Assembly (NCBI RefSeq): GCF_002736205.1
Contig: NZ_CP024091.1
Location: 1,364,001-1,428,000 of the forward strand
Origin: Pedobacter ginsengisoli
GTDB lineage: Bacteria; Bacteroidota; Bacteroidia; Sphingobacteriales; Sphingobacteriaceae
DNA length: 64,000 bases
Direction of reading: 5' to 3'
In this document: positions 1 through 9,068 of the stretch, one piece after another
Layout: every line of letters begins with the position of its first letter
Numbering within the stretch: position 1 is the first letter of the stretch
Program-made: the position numbers and the translations under genes
The notes under the pieces: model-generated
Told to the model about the DNA's origin: nothing
What the model saw: the letters and a program-made list of their open reading frames with translations, nothing else
Database searches by the model: none

Positions 1-129
1 CGCAAATAGTACACCTAGAACAGCACCTACCGCTAAACCAGCCAATAATCCTACTATTGCTCCAGATTTATCAGTGGGCATAGTGGGGAAATTAGACAAG
101 CGGTTAGATATTAATTTTTTATAATTCAT
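1..129 (-). CDS. YtxH-like small membrane protein (partial)
   Basis: The gene starts at an ATG on the minus strand and runs off the left edge, so only 43 codons are visible. They encode a short polar N-terminus followed by a glycine/alanine-rich hydrophobic segment of the form GLLAGLAVGAVLGVLFA. This is the signature of YtxH/general-stress small membrane proteins, which usually continue with a coiled-coil, charged C-terminus. The assignment rests on that segment alone. It is divergent from the next gene, with 145 bases between the start codons. Confidence 0.6.
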   Translation of the reverse strand, partial: MNYKKLISNRLSNFPTMPTDKSGAIVGLLAGLAVGAVLGVLFA

Positions 130-274
130 AATAGAAGCTTTTACTAATCACTAACACATTCCGTACCAGAGTGTTTTAATAAATTAAAATTTATCATATT
201 GTGTAGCAGTCCATTGAAAATCGTGTAATAGTTTAAAAAAGAGAGATAAGAAAACCAGTATATTTAAGGTAAGT

Positions 275-3151
275 ATGAAAAAATTTTGTTTTGCCCTGGT
301 TTTATTTTTGGTAGTCAATGCAGATAAAGTAAAATCTCAGTCTATTAATCCCGACAACACACAACAAGTTTTTGCAGAGTTGTTAAAGCTTAAAAATCAA
401 CTTATTTTACAGGCGGGCAATGGCACACAAACAGTTTCTGCAATTAGCCGGATGCTTGAACTTGGATTATGGGAAACGGCTGACAGCCTTATAGAGTATT
501 CAAAAGATAAAGGCATAGATTATCAATTGCTTAAAGCTAATTACTTAATCTTAAATAATAGATATAAGGAAGCAGAAATTATAGTACTCAAGGTTTTGAA
601 GCAAGAGCGTAAAAATGAAAAAGCACTGCTCATAAAAGGCTTTTTAGAGATACAAGCATGGCGCTTGCCTAAGGCTGAAAGTATTGCAAAACAAGTACTT
701 CAAACCAATCCAAAAAGTGAAGATGCAGCGCTGTTACTTGGTAAGGTTAAACTGCTTCAAAAAGAGTACGCAGCAGCCCTAATTATTGCCGGTGAGATAC
801 AACAGCTTAATCAGAAAAGTGCAAAAGCCTACCAGCTTGAAGCCGATGTTTATTTTTGGGATCAGCATCCTGAAAAGGCTGAGCAACCATTGATTAAATC
901 ACTTGAATTAGATCCTTTTAATGCCGATGCACGATTCAGCTACGGTTACGCCATATGGAGGAGGGTAGATGCAACACAACTTAAGGCCATGGCAGCACAA
1001 TGGGAGCTTGCATTGGCAATTAATCCGCTTCATTATCAAACGCATTGGCATTGGGGCAATGGACATACGAATTTAACCTATGCAGATTACGCCGAACCAA
1101 ATGATGATGAGGTTAGAAAAGCCCTCGCAAAGGCTGATTTATTAGTTAAAGCCAATAATTTGACAGAAGCGATAAAAGTTACCAGAATAGTACAGGAACA
1201 ATATGGTAACTCGGTTTTGCCTTTAATGTATAGAGCATCGATTTATTATAGTGCATTTAATCTTGATAGAAACATGCGCCTTGATTCTGCTGAGCATATT
1301 TTTAGAGCAATTTTGCTTAGAAAAAAACACTATGGCCCGGCTCATAATGGTTTGTCGGCGGTTATTAAATCAAAAAGGCTTCCATATCTGGATGTATATG
1401 AAAAAATCACAAAAGAATTGGCCGAAACAAAAATTACAGATATTAAGAATTTTGTAAAGGTGTTTTCAGATGTAGATTATTATCCCGGAGAAACAGCGAA
1501 AGCAATGGTTTGGAATCAGTTGTATTCATCGGTAGTTTACTTTCCTTTTTTATCTAAACAAGTCAATACGTTTAAAATACCTCCTTTGCATCACGATCTG
1601 GCAACAACAATGAATGCCCCGGCCTTTAGGTATATGACCACGTTTGATAACAGACAGTGGATGGATATAAGAGGAGTAGGAAGTGGAGCAGCAGGGATAG
1701 AATATGTTGAACGTGGTGCGTTTATGGAACGCAATGTAGTATTGCATGAGTATGTGCATTTATTTCACGGAGCGGTATTAACTGATGCTGAAAACAGGAA
1801 AATCAGAGCTTTATACTATAATGCGATGAAACAAAAGCGTACGCTGGATTATTATTCTCAAAATAACGAAAGTGAATATTTCGCACAAACCTATCCCGCA
1901 TATTTTGAACCGGTAAAAGTACACCCGCTTGATTTTAAATCGATGAATACTACTGCTGATTTAAAATCGAAGGATCCGGATATGTATAGTTTTCTGGATA
2001 AATTGGTTTCAAAGGAAAGGGCTTATTTAGCTGGGAACAAACAGGCTATGGCCAGTAATTGGGCTGAGGTGTACGTTAGCCTGGCAAGTAGGGCAGGTAA
2101 TTCGAAACTTGCTGAAACTTACCTGGATACAGCTTTAACGTACGACAGTAAGTATCTTCCCGCTTATCTGAGCATTACTCATCTCAAAATATATAATAAA
2201 GATTTTAGTGGTGCTGAACAATGGCTCAGTAAAGCAAAGGGTATTAATATTATGTACGCTCCAATTTACGTGATGTATGCAGAACTTGTTGCCGCTAAAT
2301 ATGCAGGCAGGCAAATTAGCGAGGAAGAATCTATTAAACAGCAGGCCGAATACCTGCAGCAATCAATTGACCTGGAAGATGATTATCAGGAGCTCGCAAA
2401 GAATAATTTGCTACTGATAGAAATGTACCGGAAAAATGCCAGGCTAAAGGAAGCTATTTCTGCTGCAGATCTTTACATTAAAACCGGAGCAACAGTATCT
2501 ACATATTTAAGAGACAGGATAGACGATGCCATTGCATTTTCTGCTTCTTTAAGGGCAACTTTAGGCAACACAGAACAAGCTCTGGTTTTAAAAAAGCTTG
2601 TTGATCAGAATCCACAGGATTTTGAACTTATAAATATGTATGCCGATGCCCTGGCCGGAAACAAGCAATACGAAGAAGCAATCGGTACATTAAAGGAAGC
2701 GCAGAGGATTTTGACTGCCTCAGGAAACGGAAGACCGGATTATAATTTAAGAATTGCTGAATTTTATAATGAATTGAAATATAAGGATAGTACCGGTACT
2801 TATTTGAAGTCATTTCTTTTAGATAAGTCTTCTGTGAAAGGGCCAGACCAATTAAGGTATATAAGGCTTTTAGCCGAAACTGGATATAAAACCAAGGCGT
2901 CTGAATTGTTAAAAACACTAAATAGGTCTGGCGACAATATTTATACTTCAGATTACCTCTATACTTCTGCCAAATTATTGCAGGCCAATCATCAAAAAGC
3001 TCAAAGTATTGCCTTGCTTGAAAAAGCCATTCAGGTAAACCCGTACCACTTGGCTGCTTATAAGGCGCTAATAGCTGCTGCCAAAGCCAAAAAACAAACC
3101 AATAGAGTTAAAGAACTGGAGCTTAAAATGAAAAAGAATAACTTGAAATAA
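275..3151 (+). CDS. Secreted TPR-repeat protein with HExxH peptidase-like domain
   Basis: The 958-residue protein has a likely signal peptide (residues 1-22). TPR-like helical repeats (about 25-290) precede a central domain, and more TPR-like repeats follow (about 590-950). The central domain holds HEYVH (H491, E492, H495) and, 39 residues later, an NESEYFA segment whose E534 could be the third zinc ligand. This is the layout of gluzincin-type metallopeptidases. The rest of the domain resembles peptidase-MA-like regions flanked by TPRs. The location is probably periplasmic. Function and substrate are unknown. It stands alone, and the following MFS gene has its own promoter. Confidence 0.7.
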   Translation: MKKFCFALVLFLVVNADKVKSQSINPDNTQQVFAELLKLKNQLILQAGNGTQTVSAISRMLELGLWETADSLIEYSKDKGIDYQLLKANYLILNNRYKEAEIIVLKVLKQERKNEKALLIKGFLEIQAWRLPKAESIAKQVLQTNPKSEDAALLLGKVKLLQKEYAAALIIAGEIQQLNQKSAKAYQLEADVYFWDQHPEKAEQPLIKSLELDPFNADARFSYGYAIWRRVDATQLKAMAAQWELALAINPLHYQTHWHWGNGHTNLTYADYAEPNDDEVRKALAKADLLVKANNLTEAIKVTRIVQEQYGNSVLPLMYRASIYYSAFNLDRNMRLDSAEHIFRAILLRKKHYGPAHNGLSAVIKSKRLPYLDVYEKITKELAETKITDIKNFVKVFSDVDYYPGETAKAMVWNQLYSSVVYFPFLSKQVNTFKIPPLHHDLATTMNAPAFRYMTTFDNRQWMDIRGVGSGAAGIEYVERGAFMERNVVLHEYVHLFHGAVLTDAENRKIRALYYNAMKQKRTLDYYSQNNESEYFAQTYPAYFEPVKVHPLDFKSMNTTADLKSKDPDMYSFLDKLVSKERAYLAGNKQAMASNWAEVYVSLASRAGNSKLAETYLDTALTYDSKYLPAYLSITHLKIYNKDFSGAEQWLSKAKGINIMYAPIYVMYAELVAAKYAGRQISEEESIKQQAEYLQQSIDLEDDYQELAKNNLLLIEMYRKNARLKEAISAADLYIKTGATVSTYLRDRIDDAIAFSASLRATLGNTEQALVLKKLVDQNPQDFELINMYADALAGNKQYEEAIGTLKEAQRILTASGNGRPDYNLRIAEFYNELKYKDSTGTYLKSFLLDKSSVKGPDQLRYIRLLAETGYKTKASELLKTLNRSGDNIYTSDYLYTSAKLLQANHQKAQSIALLEKAIQVNPYHLAAYKALIAAAKAKKQTNRVKELELKMKKNNLK

Positions 3152-3211
3152 GGCAAAATCAGCTCGCAATTTTTTTTACTAAAAATAGACTAATTAACCT
3201 ATTTTATTCTC

Positions 3212-3219
3212 TACTTTTG
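3212..3219 (+). promoter_or_regulatory. Bacteroidota-type -7 element TACTTTTG
   Basis: TACTTTTG matches TAnnTTTG and lies 34 bases before the ATG of the MFS gene, which predicts a leader of roughly 25-28 bases. No good -33 TTTG is seen at the usual distance. Confidence 0.5.
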
Positions 3220-3253
3220 TAGTGTGTACTTTTTACACTAACTATAGTAGATT

Positions 3254-4420
3254 ATGAAGAAAAGTTTGCTTGCTTTAACCCTTGGAGGCCTTGGAATCGG
3301 GATCACAGAATTTGTGATGATGGGCCTTTTGCCAGACATCGCGAAAGATTTAAATATTACCATACCTCAGGCCGGGCATCTTATTTCTGCTTATGCTTTA
3401 GGGGTTGTAATTGGCGCACCATTATTAGTAGCTATTGCGGGTAGTTATCCTCCAAAAAAGATATTGATGGTATTAATGCTTATGTTTACAGGCTTTAATG
3501 CGTTTTCGGCATTTGCACCCGATTATAATACCATGTTTATAGCACGCCTGCTGGCAGGTTTGCCACATGGTGCTTTTTTTGGAGTAGGTTCTGTAGTAGC
3601 AAGTAAAATAGCGGAAAAGGGTAAAGAAGCCCAATCTGTGTCATTAATGTTTGCAGGCTTAACTATAGCAAATGTAATAGGAGTACCTCTGGGCACTTAC
3701 ATTGGCCATAATTACTCATGGAGATATACTTTTGTAATCATTGTTATTGTAGGTTTAGTAACCTTATTGAGTTTAAAATCATGGATGCCAGCGCTACCAG
3801 CTACCAAGAATCGTGATTTAGGTAAAGAACTTAACTTCTTTAAACTTCCAGAATCATGGTTAATCATTTTAATGATTGCAATTGGTACCGGAGGGTTATT
3901 TTCATGGTATAGCTACATTGCTCCTTTGCTTACTGAGGTTTCAGGATTCTCAGCCAATTCAATCACCTATATTCTGGTTGTAGCTGGTTTGGGTATGTTG
4001 GTAGGTAACTTTATTGGAGGTAAACTTGCGGATAAAATATCGCCTGCAAAAGCAACTATTACCTTACTGATCGCCATGTCCGTTAGTCTTTTAATTGTGC
4101 ATTACGTGTCAGGAAATCAGGTATTAGCCGTAATAATGACATTCGTAACAGGTGCAATAGCTTTCGCAGCAGCATCACCAATTCAGATGCTGATGATCAA
4201 TACCGCTAAAGGATCAGAAATGCTTGCGGCTTCTGTTAGTCAGGCCAGCTTTAATATAGGAAATGCGCTAGGTGCATTTTTAGGTGGGTTGCCACTGGCA
4301 GCAGGTTACGATTATACGTCTCCGGTTTCGGTTGGATCAATAATGGCTTTAACAGGTGCAGCATTTGCATGGATGCTTATTGCAAGAAGCAGAAGGGTTA
4401 CTAAATTGAATTACGCTTAA
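3254..4420 (+). CDS. MFS transporter, AraJ/YdhP-like (DHA1 family)
   Basis: The 388-residue protein is strongly hydrophobic, with about 12 predicted membrane helices. It opens with the pattern typical of AraJ/YdhP-like major facilitator exporters (GIGITEFVMMGLLPDIA, then AYALGVVIGAPLL). These are inner-membrane drug or sugar efflux permeases driven by proton motive force, and the substrate cannot be read from sequence. The next gene, an AraC-type regulator, begins 18 bases after the stop codon, so the two probably share a transcript and the regulator may control the exporter. Confidence 0.85.
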   Translation: MKKSLLALTLGGLGIGITEFVMMGLLPDIAKDLNITIPQAGHLISAYALGVVIGAPLLVAIAGSYPPKKILMVLMLMFTGFNAFSAFAPDYNTMFIARLLAGLPHGAFFGVGSVVASKIAEKGKEAQSVSLMFAGLTIANVIGVPLGTYIGHNYSWRYTFVIIVIVGLVTLLSLKSWMPALPATKNRDLGKELNFFKLPESWLIILMIAIGTGGLFSWYSYIAPLLTEVSGFSANSITYILVVAGLGMLVGNFIGGKLADKISPAKATITLLIAMSVSLLIVHYVSGNQVLAVIMTFVTGAIAFAAASPIQMLMINTAKGSEMLAASVSQASFNIGNALGAFLGGLPLAAGYDYTSPVSVGSIMALTGAAFAWMLIARSRRVTKLNYA

Positions 4421-4438
4421 AAGTTCTAGATTAGTGTC

Positions 4439-5287
4439 GTGAAAGACATTATTCCAGTCCATAAACTCTATGAACGCTCCTCGGCCGGAATGGAGGTGCT
4501 CTATTTTGAAGGCATAAAAGAACGTGCATCGCCTTTAGGAATACATAGAGATGATCATTACATTTTTATATTTCAGGAAAAGGGAGAAAGCAATTTTATG
4601 CTTGATTTTAAACCGCTTTTGGTTAAAGGTCGTGCCTTATTATATGTATTGCCAGGGCAGGTACATCATAGCATAGATAGTAAGAATGCTACAGGCTGGT
4701 TTCTGGCAATTGATACGCTACTGGTTAATGAAGAATACAGAGCCGTTTTTGAACAATACATTATAACTAATGAGCCTTTATCTGTTGATGATGCTAAGGC
4801 AGAAAAATTTAAGGAATGCCTGAAATTGCTCTATGAAAGGTTTAAGCTTATTGAAGAGTCCTTAAGCAGGCCAATCGCGCATTCGCTGGCGCAGTCTTAT
4901 ATAGGAATGGTTGCTGAGGTCTATCTGGCAGAAACTCAATACGGGCAAAAACAAAATACCAGACCCATTCAAATCAACAGCCAGTTCAGAAGTTTACTTC
5001 TGGCAAATTTTAAAACAGTTAAAAGCCCTTCTGAATACGCAGAAAAATTGAATATCTCCCTTACTTATTTGAATGAAGTTGTTAAAGGGCATACGGGTTT
5101 TCCGGTTAGCTATTGGATTCATAATGAGGTTGTACTTGAAGCAAAGCGGTTGTTATATTATAGTGATCTGACGGTAAAAGAAATTTCATTTGAATTGGGC
5201 TACTCAGATCATACTTATTTTTCCAGATTATTTACTAAAGTTGCCGGAACTTCTGCCGGGGCTTTTAGAGCCGGATACCGCAAATAG
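4439..5287 (+). CDS. AraC-family transcriptional regulator
   Basis: The 282-residue protein has an N-terminal cupin-like sensor region (about 1-150) and a C-terminal double helix-turn-helix (about 185-280) ending in the AraC signature ELGYSDHTYFSRLFTKVAG. The start used here is GTG, which gives a complete cupin domain; the next in-frame ATG is 17 codons later. It lies 18 bases after the MFS gene and 77 bases before the siderophore-interacting protein gene, both on the same strand. Control of one or both neighbours is an inference from position. Confidence 0.85.
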   Translation: MKDIIPVHKLYERSSAGMEVLYFEGIKERASPLGIHRDDHYIFIFQEKGESNFMLDFKPLLVKGRALLYVLPGQVHHSIDSKNATGWFLAIDTLLVNEEYRAVFEQYIITNEPLSVDDAKAEKFKECLKLLYERFKLIEESLSRPIAHSLAQSYIGMVAEVYLAETQYGQKQNTRPIQINSQFRSLLLANFKTVKSPSEYAEKLNISLTYLNEVVKGHTGFPVSYWIHNEVVLEAKRLLYYSDLTVKEISFELGYSDHTYFSRLFTKVAGTSAGAFRAGYRK

Positions 5288-5364
5288 TCCAATAATTACC
5301 TTTCTTTCTTCATTGTAATGTGAGCTTTTTTGATGTTGTTTTGTAGAATTCAAAACAAGTAAAT

Positions 5365-6054
5365 ATGAATTTAATAAAAAGAAAGGCACTTGTAATATTC
5401 GAAAAGCAATTTGGTAAAACCGGGCAGGTTCTGGACGTTCGTGCATGGAATCCTTCAACGTTTTATGAAATAGACCTGCACTTGCCGGGGGTGGATATGA
5501 GCAAATGGCAAAGTGTACAACATATGAAATGCAAAGTTGCAGATGGCGTTTACAGAGACTATACACCTGCACATTGGGACGAGGAGACACAAACCTGCAC
5601 CTTGTACGTTGATGCAGCCCATGATGGTAGCGGAAGCAAATGGGCCGCCAGCCTAAAACCAAAGGATGAGATTGTTTACCTCGGCATTTCGAGTACTTTT
5701 ACAAAACCTGTTTCTTCTGTATCTTTAACCTGCTTAGGCGACAGTTCGGCGATAGGACATTTTTTAGCTTTGGAGCAATTAGCAGGCAAGGGTAACGTTT
5801 CGGGAGCTGTAGTAATTAAGGAAGAAGAACACCGCAGAGCATTTAGGTCTTATTTTGATTCGCCGTTAGAAGCAATCCCTCAAAAAGTGAATAGTAATAT
5901 TAACAATTTGCAGGAGTGGTTAAAAGAACAAAACCTTGATAGTGGTGCGGTTTATTTAGCTGGAAACGTTCCTATGGTTGTAGAACTCAGGAAAATAATT
6001 AAAGCATTACCGGGTTTTAATGGCCGTGTTAAGGTACAGGGTTTTTGGTGGTAA
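5365..6054 (+). CDS. Siderophore-interacting FAD-dependent reductase (ViuB family)
   Basis: The 229-residue protein fits the siderophore-interacting protein family, cytoplasmic flavoproteins that reduce ferric siderophores to release iron. An N-terminal beta-barrel carries the FAD-binding pattern YRDYTP (about residues 62-69). The C-terminal half has the family's NAD(P)H-binding-like region, ending in the typical VKVQGFWW. Its neighbour DUF3050 has a separate promoter that begins just after this stop codon. No TonB-dependent receptor or siderophore biosynthesis gene is visible nearby. Confidence 0.82.
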   Translation: MNLIKRKALVIFEKQFGKTGQVLDVRAWNPSTFYEIDLHLPGVDMSKWQSVQHMKCKVADGVYRDYTPAHWDEETQTCTLYVDAAHDGSGSKWAASLKPKDEIVYLGISSTFTKPVSSVSLTCLGDSSAIGHFLALEQLAGKGNVSGAVVIKEEEHRRAFRSYFDSPLEAIPQKVNSNINNLQEWLKEQNLDSGAVYLAGNVPMVVELRKIIKALPGFNGRVKVQGFWW

Positions 6055-6059
6055 AGTTT

Positions 6060-6067
6060 TATCTTTG
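6060..6067 (+). promoter_or_regulatory. Bacteroidota-type -7 element TATCTTTG
   Basis: TATCTTTG begins six bases after the stop of the reductase gene and lies 23 bases before the DUF3050 start. A start site near 6074 would leave a leader of about 17 bases, so DUF3050 can be transcribed on its own. Confidence 0.5.
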
Positions 6068-6090
6068 CGCCCAGTAATAAAGAAAGAATA

Positions 6091-6879
6091 ATGGGAAGTG
6101 CACAGCTGGAAAGAATCCAAAAAGAAATAGAGCCTTTAAGGCAACAGATAATCAACCATAAAGTTTATTCAGTTATCAATGACCTTGAAGATTTAAGGAT
6201 CTTCATGCAATACCACGTGTATGCAGTATGGGATTTTATGTCGCTATTGAAATCGCTTCAAATTAACCTTACATGTACAACTATTCCATGGTTCCCGGTC
6301 GGATCGGCAAATAACAGGTATCTCATTAATGAAATTGTAGCCGGAGAAGAATCTGATATAGACAGCAAAGGCGAAAGAAAAAGTCACTTTGAGATGTACC
6401 TTGATGCCATGAGCCAGTGTGGTGCAGATACAAACCAGATAAATCAGTTCGTAAATGCTTTGAAAACAACCGGTGATTTGAATAAGGCCTATGAGTTATC
6501 TGATACTCCGGATGAGGCCAGGAGCTTTGTAGATTTTACATTTAAAGTTATCAATAGCAATCAGCCGCATTTGCAAGCAAGCACGTTTACCTTTGGCAGA
6601 GAAGATTTGATACCTAATATGTTCCTGACTATAGTAAACGACCTGAATAGGAAATTTCCTGAACAGATTTCTCTATTTAAGTACTATCTGGATAGGCATA
6701 TCGAAGTTGATGGAGATCATCATAGTCACCTTGCGCTTGAAATGACTTCAGACTTATGCGGTAATAACGCAGAGTATTGGAATGCTGCAGAGCAAGCAAC
6801 CATAGAATCGCTTAAAAAGCGAATTGAACTATGGGATGGCGCCTACAATAAAATTGTATTTGCCACCACTATAGCCTAG
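6091..6879 (+). CDS. DUF3050 family protein (heme-oxygenase-like fold)
   Basis: The 262-residue protein matches DUF3050 in length and pattern. The N-terminal region has FMQYHVYAVWDFMSLLK, and further conserved acidic and histidine residues appear through the chain, including DGDHHSHLA near residue 215. The family is predicted to adopt the all-helical heme-oxygenase-like fold, which also holds diiron oxidases. No signal peptide is present, so it is cytoplasmic. Position after a siderophore reductase fits a link to iron or heme chemistry, but the reaction is unknown. The next gene is convergent, its stop one base away. Confidence 0.8.
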   Translation: MGSAQLERIQKEIEPLRQQIINHKVYSVINDLEDLRIFMQYHVYAVWDFMSLLKSLQINLTCTTIPWFPVGSANNRYLINEIVAGEESDIDSKGERKSHFEMYLDAMSQCGADTNQINQFVNALKTTGDLNKAYELSDTPDEARSFVDFTFKVINSNQPHLQASTFTFGREDLIPNMFLTIVNDLNRKFPEQISLFKYYLDRHIEVDGDHHSHLALEMTSDLCGNNAEYWNAAEQATIESLKKRIELWDGAYNKIVFATTIA

Positions 6880-6880
6880 T

Positions 6881-7363
6881 TTATTTCATCAAATCAAAGA
6901 ATTTTGATAAATCCTTTTCATTGCTGGAGTAAAACGTTAGCTTTTTAGCTGTATCGTAAAGGTATAGTGACGGGTATTGTTTTGGATGGAACAACGGAAT
7001 AAATACACGATCACGATCTTGTAAAATCGTTACATTCTTTAGGGCTTGTAGTGGTTTGCCATAATTGGTAAAGAAATAGTCAATAGAACGTTGCTCATCC
7101 TGAGTAATCATATAAACATTAATATTCTTTAGTTCTTTGGTTCTCTTAGACATGTTTGCGGCTGTTCTCTGGCAGTGTTCGCAAGTAGCATCAAAAAACA
7201 TCAATAAGGCTTTTTTGCCTTTAGCTATTTGAGTTGTTGAATAGGCATTGCCATCAGTTTTATAGAAAACTGCCGTAGGTAGCACACTACCCGGTAAAAG
7301 AGTCTGACTAAAAGCAATGGTCGAAAATGCACAAAGAATTAGGGAGAATATTAGTCTTTTCAT
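6881..7363 (-). CDS. Exported thioredoxin-like protein (CEHC active site)
   Basis: The 160-residue protein has a signal peptide (residues 1-19, ending AFSQ), then a thioredoxin/TlpA-type fold. A redox motif CEHC follows the strand ALLMFFDAT, and the cis-proline strand is KQYPSLYLYD. Such periplasmic redoxins reduce disulfides or serve cytochrome maturation; the role here is unassigned. It is a single gene on the minus strand, convergent with DUF3050 and divergent from pepD, with 218 bases between the two start codons. Confidence 0.8.
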   Translation of the reverse strand: MKRLIFSLILCAFSTIAFSQTLLPGSVLPTAVFYKTDGNAYSTTQIAKGKKALLMFFDATCEHCQRTAANMSKRTKELKNINVYMITQDEQRSIDYFFTNYGKPLQALKNVTILQDRDRVFIPLFHPKQYPSLYLYDTAKKLTFYSSNEKDLSKFFDLMK

Positions 7364-7551
7364 GATGTTCTTAATAAGAAAGTGCTAATATCATATTCTT
7401 TATAAGAAAAAACGTCATTTAAAACCTAATTTTTACAATAGAGTCAAGGATTTCCAATAAAGATAGTTGCGCTAAGTGATTGCAAATGGCCGGTTTGTGC
7501 AACAATAAGATGATAAAAGATTAGCCTGAACTGTTTATAAAAACTTTTCTC

Positions 7552-7559
7552 TAAGTTTG
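7552..7559 (+). promoter_or_regulatory. Bacteroidota-type -7 element TAAGTTTG
   Basis: TAAGTTTG lies 22 bases before the pepD start codon, predicting a leader of about 15 bases. A clear -33 TTTG is not seen. It would drive the apparent pepD operon. Confidence 0.5.
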
Positions 7560-7581
7560 TTTACATACAAATGAGCGACTA

Positions 7582-9042
7582 ATGAAAGTTGAAAATTTAG
7601 AGCCGACAGCGCTTTGGAATAATTTTATCAGTTTAAATGCAATACCCAGGGCATCAAAAAAAGAACAAAGGGTAATACAGTTTATAGTTGATTTTGGCGA
7701 AAGCCTTAAACTGCAAACAATTCAGGATCATATCGGGAATGTAGTTATTAAGAAGCCTGCAACTGCTGGTATGGAGAACAGACAAACCGTAATTTTGCAG
7801 TCGCACCTGGATATGGTACACCAAAAGAATGGCGATACCATTTTTAATTTCGATACTCAGGGAATTGAAATGTATGTAGATGGTGATTGGGTTAAGGCAA
7901 AAGGTACTACTTTGGGTGCCGATAATGGTATTGGAGTAGCAACTATCATGAGTATTTTGGCCTCTTCAGATATTACTCATCCTTCTATTGAAGCTTTATT
8001 TACAATAGATGAAGAAACAGGAATGACAGGAGCAAAGGAGCTTGATCCATCTAACCTTTCGGGAACTATTCTGCTTAACCTTGATACCGAAGAAGATGAT
8101 GAGCTTACTATTGGATGTGCCGGAGGTATAGATACAAATACGATATATACGTATAAGCAAAAACAAGTTGCAGACAATGTAATAGCTTACAAGATATCTA
8201 TAAAAGGTTTACTTGGTGGCCATTCTGGTATGGATATTCATAAGGGGCGGGCCAATGCGAATAAATTGATGAACAGGTTGCTTTATGAGGCAAATCAGGA
8301 GCTTGGTATCCAGTTGGGCTCAGTTGATGGAGGAAGCTTAAGAAATGCCATACCGAGAGAATCAAATGCAGTGATTGTTATAACATCTGCACGGAAAGAA
8401 AAATTTAACGACTTTATAAAAAGTTTTACTGTTACTATTAAGGCTGAATTTCATGCTATAGAGCCTTCTTTATCAGTTTCGGCAACTGAGGCAGAGTTAC
8501 CTGGGTTTGTGATGGATGAGGGAGATTTTACAAAGATTACAAACGCCATTTATGCGTTGCCTAACGGTGTTTTTAGAATGAGTCCCGATATTGCTGACCT
8601 GGTAGAGGCATCCTCTAACCTTGCTAGAGTTATTATTGCAAACGGAGAATTTGTTACCCAGTCGCTACAACGAAGTAGTGTTGAAAGTACCAAGCGTGAT
8701 GTAGCAATTGCGGTAGCTTCGGCTTTGGAAATTATTGGATGTGATGTTTCGCGTAGTGGAGATTATCCGGGCTGGAAACCTAATCCGGATTCTGCCATTT
8801 TAGAATTGATGGCAGAGCTATACAGAAACAATTTCAATTCAGAACCTAACGTTAATGCCTGCCATGCAGGTTTAGAATGCGGTATTCTGGGAGCTCATCT
8901 TCCTGGAATGGATATGATTTCTTTTGGACCAACAATTCATGGAGCACATTCGCCAGACGAAAAGGTACAGATCTCTTCAGTACAAAAGTTCTGGGACTAT
9001 TTGCTAAAGGTACTTCAGCAAATTCCAGTTAAAAATAACTAA
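7582..9042 (+). CDS. pepD: Aminoacyl-histidine dipeptidase, M20 family
   Basis: The 486-residue cytosolic zinc dipeptidase has the full M20 metal-site pattern: QSHLDMVHQ (H75, D77), LGADNGIG (bridging D114), DEETGMTG (E144/E145) and a C-terminal HGAHSPDE. Length and order match PepD (carnosinase/Xaa-His dipeptidase), which cleaves dipeptides, classically those with histidine. It is first of three same-strand genes. The next begins 26 bases downstream, so an operon is likely although the functions look unrelated. Confidence 0.92.
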   Translation: MKVENLEPTALWNNFISLNAIPRASKKEQRVIQFIVDFGESLKLQTIQDHIGNVVIKKPATAGMENRQTVILQSHLDMVHQKNGDTIFNFDTQGIEMYVDGDWVKAKGTTLGADNGIGVATIMSILASSDITHPSIEALFTIDEETGMTGAKELDPSNLSGTILLNLDTEEDDELTIGCAGGIDTNTIYTYKQKQVADNVIAYKISIKGLLGGHSGMDIHKGRANANKLMNRLLYEANQELGIQLGSVDGGSLRNAIPRESNAVIVITSARKEKFNDFIKSFTVTIKAEFHAIEPSLSVSATEAELPGFVMDEGDFTKITNAIYALPNGVFRMSPDIADLVEASSNLARVIIANGEFVTQSLQRSSVESTKRDVAIAVASALEIIGCDVSRSGDYPGWKPNPDSAILELMAELYRNNFNSEPNVNACHAGLECGILGAHLPGMDMISFGPTIHGAHSPDEKVQISSVQKFWDYLLKVLQQIPVKNN

Positions 9043-9068
9043 ATACTAGCCAACCTTTTGCCCAAATT

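Noticed and set aside
4439..4441. ATG downstream (codon 18) as start of the AraC regulator
   Set aside because: The GTG start keeps a complete cupin domain and lies close after the MFS stop, as expected in an operon.
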